Both the position numbers and the translations under genes were made by a program. Source: Ga0077527 sp945862135 (lineage in GTDB: Bacteria > Pseudomonadota > Gammaproteobacteria > Burkholderiales > SG8-41). From it: a DNA stretch of 64,000 nt. Shown here piece by piece: positions 37,700 through 45,498 of this stretch. The notes under the pieces were generated by a model. That model was not told the origin of the DNA and did not search any database. It worked only from the letters and a program-made list of their open reading frames with translations. The stretch lies in the NCBI GenBank assembly GCA_964203275.1, contig CAXNMF010000003.1:1-64000 (forward strand), read 5' to 3'. Numbering within the stretch: the stretch's first letter is position 1; each line of letters starts with the position of its first letter.

Positions 37700-38786
37700 T
37701 TTCAGCCGAGACGTATACTGCCTTCTAGGCCTCCCGTTCGATGCTGTAGATCTGGCGGAGGCCGAAAGCCATATACGACAGTCAGTGGAGCATCGCACTC
37801 CCTGTTTTCTATCGACGCCCAATCTGAACTTCCTGATTGCATCTCAGACGGATGCCGCATTCCGTGACTCAGTCATCAACAGCGATCTGAGCGTTGCAGA
37901 TGGCATGCCGATTGTTTGGCTTTGCCGACTACTGGGTATCCCGATCCATGAAAGGGTTGCCGGATCAACCTTGTTCGAAAAATTGCGTCAGGATTCAGGA
38001 AAAAAGATATCGGTATATTTCTTTGGGGGTCTTGATGGCGTTGCAGAATCCGCATGCAAACAGCTCAATAACGAAAACAAAGGAATTTCCTGCGTTGGAT
38101 TTGAATCACCGGGATTCGGCGATATAGAGGACATGAGCGCAGACGCACTTATTCAGCGCATCAATGACAGCAAAGCAGACTTTCTGGTAGTAGCCCTTGG
38201 CGCACGCAAAGGGCAAGCCTGGATTGAACGTAACCGCAGCCGACTCAACACACCGGTCATCAGCCATCTCGGGGCCGTGTTGAACTTTGTTGCAGGCACA
38301 GTGAACCGTGCACCGACATGGGTGCAAAAAATCGGTTGCGAATGGTTATGGCGCATCAAGGAAGAACCGGCAATCTGGAAACGTTATGCTCAGGACGGGT
38401 TTCATTTGATGGCCTTAATGGCGACTATCGTCGTGCCCTATGCGTTGTTTTTAAGGCGACACAAGCAGAAATTTAAAAAATCGGATGCGGCAATTGCAGC
38501 CGCAGAAACCACCGAAGACTCCTTCATATTGCGCCTCAGCGGAAGCTGGACAAAAGATAACCTTCAGTTACTGCGTGAACATTTCCGTAACGCGACACGC
38601 AACGGCAAGAACATCATGATTGACATGGGCGAGGTAACTTATATTGACAGCGCCTTTGTTGGCCTGTTGATGCTGGTCAAAGCCGCACAAAGCAAATGTC
38701 AAAAAAAAATGAAAATTATTAAGTTACAAGAAACCACCCATCGAATTTTGCACTATTGCCGCGCAGGCCAACTTCTTGAGATTTAA
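37686..38786 (+). CDS. WecG/TagA-family (GT26) glycosyltransferase fused to a STAS domain
   Basis: A 366-residue protein with two parts. Residues 8-245 are a GT26 glycosyltransferase: FLSTPNLNFLIASQTDAAFR, ADGMPIVWLCRLLG (the TagA catalytic aspartate), FFGGLDGVAE, and VISHLGAVLNFVAGTVNRAP. Residues 275-366 are a STAS domain: RLSGSWTKDNLQLLREHFRN, then IMIDMGEVTYIDSAFVGLLM with the serine typical of phosphorylated anti-sigma antagonists. STAS domains sense nucleotides or bind partner kinases. Fusion to a glycosyltransferase is not one I recognise, and regulation of EPS synthesis is inferred. The start is GTG at 37686, inside the previous gene. Confidence 0.86.
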   Translation: MLPPDFSRDVYCLLGLPFDAVDLAEAESHIRQSVEHRTPCFLSTPNLNFLIASQTDAAFRDSVINSDLSVADGMPIVWLCRLLGIPIHERVAGSTLFEKLRQDSGKKISVYFFGGLDGVAESACKQLNNENKGISCVGFESPGFGDIEDMSADALIQRINDSKADFLVVALGARKGQAWIERNRSRLNTPVISHLGAVLNFVAGTVNRAPTWVQKIGCEWLWRIKEEPAIWKRYAQDGFHLMALMATIVVPYALFLRRHKQKFKKSDAAIAAAETTEDSFILRLSGSWTKDNLQLLREHFRNATRNGKNIMIDMGEVTYIDSAFVGLLMLVKAAQSKCQKKMKIIKLQETTHRILHYCRAGQLLEI

Positions 38787-38842
38787 TGAATTTACTGGGT
38801 CAGATGACCCCAGTAATGCCCAAGTGAATTAGCCTGCCCCGC

Positions 38843-40138
38843 TTATTGTTCCGTCGCGCCCATGTCGACCCCGGCACCTTGAGGCCTAATCACCCTGAAA
38901 AAGTCTGAAAATACGGGAGCTGATCCAGCACCAACATTAGGCGCGCCGGCGTTCAATGGATAACTTGCACCCAATAGCGCAAAATCAGTTGTTGAATTGA
39001 AAAGTCCGCTTCCATTAACAAATGGAGCTACTGTGGAAACTTGAAGATTTGAAGAATTGTTCGATAGCACCGTGCCTGTTGCGCTGTCGTTGAACATTTG
39101 AATGGTGGTCGTTGCATTTGGCGCATGACCCACGTTGTTTCTTGCAATAATTCCTGAGACGCCCGCCAAGAATCGCCCACCAAAAAACTCACCCGTAGAA
39201 TTGCTAAAAATCGTATTGTTATAAATCCAAATATTGCTGGACGCAGCCATGCCAGGGCTTGCCCCCGCTATGGATATTCCCGTGTGTCCAAACAACGACG
39301 AGTTATCGGTCACATCTATCAACTCATTACGTATGGTGACTTCATTCGCGTTAATTACTACCGCGGTACCCCCACCATTCACATTCTGATAATAGTTTCT
39401 TTCGATAAGAATATCCTTAATCAAAGTGGAGTCATTGGGATTAACTTGACCGACCTTGATTCCGGCAAAAGTATTCGTTTTTATTAAATTATCGGAAAGC
39501 ACTACCTTTTGCGTGGTTGCAGCAACTCCATCCAGCCCCAGCCCTGGGAAATGCTCGCCGCTACCGGTAGGGCAAGCAGCAGAACAAGGTGCCCTCAACG
39601 CAAGCATCTCCTTGCCAACCTTTACCTGTTGTATGGTGTTATTGCCGACTACACCCAGATTCACAAACTGCAGCCGGATCATATGCTCGGCACTCCCAGC
39701 AGTGGAATCGTCAAACAGATTCCCGAGAATGGAAAGTCGGAAAGCTGCTGACAATATCCCATGGCTGTTGCTGTTCGGGCTGCCGCCATTCAAACGCTGA
39801 ATATTGGAGTCGACCAAAGCAATTTGATCGTGCCCTGGCGCAGTCGCACTCTGCAATGCGCTTTCAATCGCGCCTCCGATGTCATGGATATTGAGACGAA
39901 GCATCGTAAGACGACTAAAGCTGCCGTCTATGTTTATGGCCTGTCGAGCGATGTTACTCTGACCATCAAATTCCAGATCCATCAATCGCCAATCATTGCC
40001 GCTCCCTGCCAGGCGCAGAATAGTAGAGAAATTCGCGACTGCAGTCGTTCGAAGTATTGGCTTTCCGACACCGTAAGCGCTCAAGAATCCAGGACCCGTA
40101 TTTGTAATGGCCGCAGTGGCTGCACCGGTGAATATCAT
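38843..40138 (-). CDS. Right-handed beta-helix protein, C-terminal part of a split lipoprotein
   Basis: A 431-codon frame with repeated short strands and Asn-rich turns (GSGNDWRLMDLEFDGQSNIA, LVDSNIQRLNGG, LSDNLIKTNTFAGIKV, IWIYNNTIFSNST), the pattern of a parallel beta-helix (pectate-lyase-like fold). It continues in the same frame from the lipoprotein at 40148-40834 across one TGA at 40148-40150, so the two are almost certainly one gene of about 660 codons. The ATG at 40138 has no ribosome site and no signal peptide. Such proteins often bind or cut polysaccharide, here possibly the EPS. Confidence 0.75.
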   Translation of the reverse strand: MIFTGAATAAITNTGPGFLSAYGVGKPILRTTAVANFSTILRLAGSGNDWRLMDLEFDGQSNIARQAINIDGSFSRLTMLRLNIHDIGGAIESALQSATAPGHDQIALVDSNIQRLNGGSPNSNSHGILSAAFRLSILGNLFDDSTAGSAEHMIRLQFVNLGVVGNNTIQQVKVGKEMLALRAPCSAACPTGSGEHFPGLGLDGVAATTQKVVLSDNLIKTNTFAGIKVGQVNPNDSTLIKDILIERNYYQNVNGGGTAVVINANEVTIRNELIDVTDNSSLFGHTGISIAGASPGMAASSNIWIYNNTIFSNSTGEFFGGRFLAGVSGIIARNNVGHAPNATTTIQMFNDSATGTVLSNNSSNLQVSTVAPFVNGSGLFNSTTDFALLGASYPLNAGAPNVGAGSAPVFSDFFRVIRPQGAGVDMGATEQ

Positions 40139-40147
40139 CCCCGCCCT

Positions 40148-40834
40148 TCACAAATGCTCTGCGGCCGGGCAAAAGCCAATGAGCTGATTATTGTCCGGGA
40201 AATCCGCCTGCTGCACCAACGCCGCACCTGCCACCGGACAATCACCCGGGAGGGGAACACCTGTTGCCGAAACACAAGTCGTCGCTGCACCAGCGAAAAC
40301 CACGTTGGGATCATCAACCGTGATTTGAATTTGGCATGTGGCTGTGTTGGTACCGTCAAAAGCCGCAACTGTGACGGTAAACGTTTGTGTGCCCGCCCCA
40401 AGAGCGGGCTCAAAAACATGTGCTGTAACTGGTCCAGTTGCAGAGTTGCGGGAATTGCCGGGCCGACTACCGGTGGCCCAATTGCCACTGCCAGGATCGC
40501 CAAAACTCCAACGGTATTCGATGTCGTGAAAAGGTTTGATTAACCCATCAGAGTGCGTTGATGCTGTTGCATCAAAAAAAACAGCAAGAGGTGCAACACC
40601 GGAATCACGTGAAGCACCGGCAGACAGGGTGAGTCCGCCTGCAGTTGCAGTACAGGATGAAGCCAGTGGCGGCGCTGTTGGCACCACGGGTGCCGTTGGT
40701 GTTCCTCCTCCGCTCACGCCGCCGGTGGTGCCACCTCCGCCACCTCCACAAGCCGTGAGACCCAGCCCGATCATCAGCGCTACTGATGCCCCCCAGAAAA
40801 CACCTTTAGCAATGACCGTTTTCCCTGTCCACAT
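40148..40834 (-). CDS. Lipoprotein with PKD-like domain, N-terminal part of a split beta-helix protein
   Basis: A 228-residue start of an exported lipoprotein. The lipobox is LGLTACGGGGGG (cysteine about residue 29) followed by a glycine/threonine/proline linker. A PKD-like domain (about 55-165) has GVAPLAVFFDATASTHSDG, the REYRWSFGDP-like motif YRWSFGDPGSGNW, and THVFE-type ending AHVFEPALGAG. I start at MWTGKTVIAKG because GGAG lies 8 bases upstream. TGA follows HL; the same frame then resumes into a beta-helix. A TGG-to-TGA change would explain it. It lies opposite to the EPS genes and ends convergently with the GT26-STAS gene. Confidence 0.78.
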   Translation of the reverse strand: MWTGKTVIAKGVFWGASVALMIGLGLTACGGGGGGTTGGVSGGGTPTAPVVPTAPPLASSCTATAGGLTLSAGASRDSGVAPLAVFFDATASTHSDGLIKPFHDIEYRWSFGDPGSGNWATGSRPGNSRNSATGPVTAHVFEPALGAGTQTFTVTVAAFDGTNTATCQIQITVDDPNVVFAGAATTCVSATGVPLPGDCPVAGAALVQQADFPDNNQLIGFCPAAEHL

Positions 40835-41068
40835 ATGCGCGGCTCCGACAATTACATTATTTGAATTAGGCTTGTTGGTTTCCATCAAAGTCGGGCCAAC
40901 AAACAAGGTGAAATAGCGGGTCAATGACTGACTTGACTGCCGCTCCTTCGGCAATTATCACCTGCAATATTCTGTTGCGCAATCAGTGACATGACGGAAT
41001 CTGCGCTATCAATACGGCTTTACGCTTCGCCCGCACTGGTGGAAATTGTTGCGTGTATGCTTGGCAGC

Positions 41069-41778
41069 ATGAACATGCCCCCACTTTTGAAGCAGAAAAC
41101 GGTCTGGATTCCCACGGCTCCGGGGTGGGTTCTGGCGTTGGCCATCCTTTTTGGTGCATTGTTCCTAGCCAGCAAATTTGTGCACTTTTCTTTCCTATGA
41201 TGAACCCGCAGGAGCGCAGGTGCTGGTGGTAGAAGGGTGGATGCCACCCGAGGAGCTTGATCAAGCCGTCGCCCTATTTCAGATGGGTAAATACAAACTG
41301 GTTATAACAACTGGAGGGCCTATAACCTCCACAATTTATCATCAAAAGCCCCACGCATACGCGCCTCTTGCTCGGGAATATTTGATCCGTCAGGGAATCC
41401 CTGCGGATGCGGTCGTCGCTGTGCCAGCGCCCGCATCCGCTCAAGATCGCACCTACCTCAGCGCCGTCATGGTTCGGTTTTGGCTTGCAAAATCAAATCA
41501 AGATATTGATTTAATTGATTTATTTTCATCTGGCGTGCATGCCCGGCGTTCGCGTGAACTATACCGTCTCGCATTCGGACCTGCGGTGACTATCGGCATC
41601 ATTTCCGCCAAGCCATCTGATTATGACCCTGCCGCTTGGTGGACCACAAGCATTGGTGCAAAGACGGTCATCACAGAGTTGATTAGTTGGTTCTGGACCA
41701 TGCTTTTATTTAACCCGGGACCTAAGGGGCTCGCGAGAAGAGCAGTGGGGTCCAAACCCTGCGGAGGTTATGCCGTGA
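41069..41778 (+). pseudogene. YdcF/ElyC-like (DUF218) membrane protein, frameshifted
   Basis: An N-terminal membrane anchor (APGWVLALAILFGALFLASK) is read in one frame and stops at 41200. One frame over, SYDEPAGAQVLVVEGWMPPE starts the DUF218 domain, then KLVITTGGPIT, VPAPASAQDRTYLSA and IGIISAKPSDYDPAAWW. The break sits in CTTTTCTTTCC near 41185. A further change near 41710 would allow the end EEQWGPNPAEVMP and TGA at 41778, overlapping the next GTG (GTGA); that part is less sure. Such proteins are envelope proteins linked to polysaccharide metabolism. The start could be 41069 or 41075. Confidence 0.7.
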
Positions 41779-42625
41779 GAGTTTCCAGACTATCCATCAC
41801 CAAAAAACCTCTTCGGAAGGCAAATTTTGTCGCACATATGTGCTGGTGTTTTTTTATACTCTCTTTCGCAGCTGATGCTGCGCGTCTTGTCTGGCGCAGC
41901 GGATTTGAAAAGGGTTTTCCCAGCAACGAATGGCTTGCTTTTTGCTGAAGAGTCATTCTCCAAGACGGGTGTCATACCTGTCGAGCGCACATCAGCCTGG
42001 ACCATCGTCAATCGCCGATCCAGCGCACCCGTCTACTCAGGTAACCATGCTTACAAAGGCTGGATCGCAGGGCCATCGCGGCACCAGCCATCGCGCTTAC
42101 CCTGTGATCCATGCTGATTTCCCCACGCCTCTGATCAATACCTTAATGGTCTACCTTGAAGCTGACTATGGACGCATGTCCAGCAGCGAATGGATTCATT
42201 TCGGTACGTGGGGCAATCACAATCCGGAAACTAAAACCGGACGATGGGCGCTTCACACCATGGCTGTCCGCAATCGAAAACTGGAGTTTGCTCACACTTC
42301 ACCTTTCAATGGGGAATATATCGGCCACGGAAAACAATCCGACTTCCCACTACGTCGCTGGGTGCGCTTAACAACATACATTCATTACCAAGGTACATCA
42401 GGACTTGTGCAGGTTTGGCAGGATGGAACACCCATGCTACGTGCTCGGGTGTCGCAACTCGAACAGAACCCCGGCACACATCTAAAAACCGCACATTGGG
42501 GCATGTACGCCTCAGGAACACTGGGTCACGGCATCCAGTACAACGACGACATTCGAATCTGCACCTTGGATAAACCGCTGACTGACCTTGCAAAGGAACC
42601 TGTTTGCCCCGCCGGCAAGAACTGA
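41775..42625 (+). pseudogene. Exported polysaccharide-lyase-like jelly-roll protein, frameshifted
   Basis: A GTG start gives a signal peptide (MCWCFFILSFAADAARLVW), then WRSGFEKGFPSNEW. The frame changes near 41940 to LFAEESFSKTGVIPVERTSA and SGNHAYKGWIAGPS, and again near 42080 to SHRAYPVIHADFPTPLINTL. The last part (SSSEWIHFGTWGNH, GRWALHTMAVRNRKLEFAHT, FPLRRWVRLTTYIHYQ, QYNDDIRIC) is a concanavalin-like jelly-roll resembling heparin-lyase-type polysaccharide lyases (PF14099 by memory). It would act on EPS outside the cell. At least two frame changes are needed. The substrate is unknown. Confidence 0.68.
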
Positions 42626-42697
42626 TTGACACTGTTATGACGCAAATGCTCCCTTAAGTAACGCTTGCTGCTTCCTTGTCGCCGTTTGGTTACCGGT

Positions 42698-43900
42698 CTA
42701 CCGCACCAGCTGGTTAACCTCAATCACCGGCAGCAGGATCGCGAGCACAATCAGCAGCACCACCCCGCCCATCACCAGAATCATCGCCGGCTCAAGTACT
42801 GTGAGGAACACCGCAAGACGCCTTTCCAAGGTCTGGGTTTCAAGGGCCGCGGCGCGCTCCAGCATCACTTCAAGTTTTCCACTGGCTTCGCCGCTGGCAA
42901 TCAGGTGGGTCAATAATGGCGGGAACACGTTTTCCGCCGCCAATGCGCGCGCCAGCGATGAGCCCTCACGTACGCGACCGATGGCGGTCTCCACAGCGCC
43001 GCGAAGCACGAGATTCGACATCACGCCCGCAGCGGACTGCAGGGCTTTCAGTAGGGGCACACCGCCCCCGACCAGTATGGCGAGTGTGCTGGCGAAACGT
43101 GCCGTGTTAACCCCACGGATCAAGGCGCCGAGTCCGGGCAATCCCAACAACAGCTGATGCCATCGCCGGCGTAACGCATCACGCCGCAGGGCCTGGCGTG
43201 CCGCAATCCAGCCACCGGCCGCACCGGCAATGAACCAGGGCCAGGCCACATTCAGGAAATCGCTTAGGGCAATCAATCCGCGAGTCAGCAAAGGCAGACT
43301 CTGTCGCGATTGCTGAAACACCTGCACCACCTGCGGCACCACATAGGCCAGCAACCCGCCCACGATCAGGACCGCGACCACGCTGACCAGGACGGGATAG
43401 AGCAAGGCCAATGTGATTTTCTGCTGCAGCGCCTGACGAGCATCCAGATAACCGGCGAGGTGCTGTAACACACGCGGCAAGGCGCCGGACTCCTCGCCGC
43501 CGCGAACCAGTGCCCGGTAAAAATCCGGAAAACTGCGTTCATAACTGTCCAACGCGCCCGCCAGCGACAAGCCAGCCATGACTTCGGCCTTGATGCCCGC
43601 CAGCGTTTCCCGGGTAACCGGTTGTGCGCTTTGTTCGATCAGCGCATTCAGGGCCTGTTCCACGGTCAGGCCCGAATCCAGCAGTGTCGCCAGCTGCTGG
43701 GTTAGCAGGCTCAGCTCCGCTGCTGAAATCCGCGGCCCCCAGGCACGCTGTGCCGGCTTTGCGCTGACTGCATCCACTACTGAAGGCAACAAGCCCTGTG
43801 CCCGCAACAAGGCACGTGCCTGGCGCGGCGTATCGGCCTGCAGAACGCCGGATACCACGTGGCCCCCGGCATCCAGCGCTTCGTAGCGAAAGGCCGCCAT
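42698..43900 (-). CDS. gspF: Type II secretion inner-membrane protein GspF
   Basis: A 400-residue platform protein of the type II secretion system. The sequence begins MAAFRYEALDAGGHVVSGVL, the standard GspF start, and has the two duplicated T2SSF domains (about 65-190 and 270-390). Each contains the L-x-GL-T-x-EQAL-type region and the GGEESGALPRVL or SGEASGKLEVML motif. Three hydrophobic helices lie near 165-190, 218-240 and 370-395. It couples the ATPase to the pseudopilus. It follows gspE after 7 bases in the operon gspD-gspE-gspF. Confidence 0.97.
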   Translation of the reverse strand: MAAFRYEALDAGGHVVSGVLQADTPRQARALLRAQGLLPSVVDAVSAKPAQRAWGPRISAAELSLLTQQLATLLDSGLTVEQALNALIEQSAQPVTRETLAGIKAEVMAGLSLAGALDSYERSFPDFYRALVRGGEESGALPRVLQHLAGYLDARQALQQKITLALLYPVLVSVVAVLIVGGLLAYVVPQVVQVFQQSRQSLPLLTRGLIALSDFLNVAWPWFIAGAAGGWIAARQALRRDALRRRWHQLLLGLPGLGALIRGVNTARFASTLAILVGGGVPLLKALQSAAGVMSNLVLRGAVETAIGRVREGSSLARALAAENVFPPLLTHLIASGEASGKLEVMLERAAALETQTLERRLAVFLTVLEPAMILVMGGVVLLIVLAILLPVIEVNQLVR

Positions 43901-43907
43901 GCTGCCG

Positions 43908-45377
43908 TCAGTCCCGCGTCACGCGCACGATTTCCTCAAGGCTGGTCACACTCTGTTCGACCCAGCGCATCCCGTCGTGCCGCAGCGAGCGCATGCCATG
44001 GGCGATCACGTGTTCACGCAATTGCTGTTCGGATGCACGCTCGTGAATCAATCGACGCAATGCATCGTCAACCATCGCCAGTTCGTAAATGCCGGTGCGC
44101 CCGCGATAACCCGTATTACTGCACTCGGCACAGCCCTGGGGACCATAAATCACCCCATTGGCCGGGCGCAGCCCCAATGCGCGCATTTGCCCGGCATCTG
44201 CAGCCACCGGTTTACGGCAGGCCGGACATAAGCAGCGAACCAGTCGCTGTGCGCCGACACCAATCAGGCTTGACGCCAGCAGGAACGGTTCGACGCCCAT
44301 GTCGATCAGCCGCGTGACCGCACTGACCGCGTCATTGGTATGTAATGTCGCAAATACCAGATGTCCGGTCAGGCTGGCCTGCACCGCAATCTGCGCGGTT
44401 TCAAGGTCACGGATTTCACCGATCATCACCACGTCCGGATCCTGGCGCAGCATCGTGCGCAGCGCCCGTGCAAAACTCATGTCAATACGCGAATTGACCT
44501 GTGTCTGACTGATACCATCCAGGTCGTACTCGATCGGGTCTTCGACCGTCATGATGTTCACCGACTTTGCATCCAGCCGTGACAACGCCGCATACAGCGT
44601 GGTGGTTTTTCCCGACCCGGTCGGTCCTGTAATCAGAATAATGCCGTGGGGCTCGCGGATCAGCCGATCCACCAGCGCCAGCGTGTCATCTTTCATGCCG
44701 AGCCTGGTCAGGTCCAGACGTGCCGCCTGCTTGTCGAGCAACCGAAGGACTACGCGCTCGCCGTGACCCGTGGGTATTGTCGAAACCCGGACGTCAATCG
44801 GTTTGCCGGCCACGCGCAGCGTAATCCGGCCATCCTGCGGCAGGCGTTTTTCGGCAATATCAAGCTGCGCCATGATCTTGACCCGGGACACGATTGCCGC
44901 ATGCAGGGCGCGCGCCGGTTCCAGAAGGTCATGCAGCATGCCGTCGATGCGCAAACGTACCACTGAGCGCGTCTCAAAAGGCTGGATATGGATATCGGAT
45001 GCGCCCTCACGCAGCGCCTGGGTGAACAGCGCGTTGATCAGGCGTATGACCGGGGCGTCGTCCCGGCTTTCCAGTAAATCCGCAACCTGCGGAATTTCTT
45101 GTAAAAGTCTTGATAAATCAATATCTTGTGCGATATCCAAGGCCAGTGCAGCAGCCCCCTGGCCAACACTGTTATAACGCGCTGACAACAGCTGCTCGAA
45201 TTCGACGACATCGACAACTTCGGCCTGCACAGGCATCCCGAGCACCCGGCGAACTTCCGCGATGGCCTGCGCCTGCGAACCTGCGCGCACGGCCACTTTT
45301 GCGGCGCCATCCACCACGGCGGTCACCACCACTCCGTTGGTCTGGGCAAAACTATAGGGAATCGTTGTTAATGGCAT
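43908..45377 (-). CDS. gspE: Type II secretion ATPase GspE
   Basis: A 489-residue cytoplasmic ATPase that drives pseudopilus assembly. It has Walker A in ITGPTGSGKTTTLYAALSRL (about 245-264), the aspartate box VEDPIEYDLDG, Walker B in DPDVVMIGEIRDLETAQIAV, and the histidine box ASLTGHLVFATLHTND. The C-terminal zinc motif is present (RCLCPACRK and CAECSNTGYRGRTGIYEL). The N-terminal domain that binds GspL is shorter than in pseudomonad homologues. GspL in this locus is broken, so complex function depends on whether that break is real. Confidence 0.97.
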   Translation of the reverse strand: MPLTTIPYSFAQTNGVVVTAVVDGAAKVAVRAGSQAQAIAEVRRVLGMPVQAEVVDVVEFEQLLSARYNSVGQGAAALALDIAQDIDLSRLLQEIPQVADLLESRDDAPVIRLINALFTQALREGASDIHIQPFETRSVVRLRIDGMLHDLLEPARALHAAIVSRVKIMAQLDIAEKRLPQDGRITLRVAGKPIDVRVSTIPTGHGERVVLRLLDKQAARLDLTRLGMKDDTLALVDRLIREPHGIILITGPTGSGKTTTLYAALSRLDAKSVNIMTVEDPIEYDLDGISQTQVNSRIDMSFARALRTMLRQDPDVVMIGEIRDLETAQIAVQASLTGHLVFATLHTNDAVSAVTRLIDMGVEPFLLASSLIGVGAQRLVRCLCPACRKPVAADAGQMRALGLRPANGVIYGPQGCAECSNTGYRGRTGIYELAMVDDALRRLIHERASEQQLREHVIAHGMRSLRHDGMRWVEQSVTSLEEIVRVTRD

Positions 45378-45498
45378 CGGCGTTATCGATTGGCCGTAAT
45401 CGTGGAGAGCTCGCAGTGAATCACCGTATCACTCCATTGAACAGGGATTACCGCAACCATGGTTTTCACCTCTGATGGCAACCTGTCCCGCAGCCGGC

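Noticed and set aside
39761..40543. Plus-strand frame of 260 codons opposite the split lipoprotein
   Set aside because: It lacks family features, whereas the minus strand shows a lipobox, PKD domain and beta-helix.
38843..40834. TGA read as selenocysteine or recoded sense codon
   Set aside because: No selenocysteine insertion hairpin was noticed, and TGA serves as a normal stop in many genes of the window.
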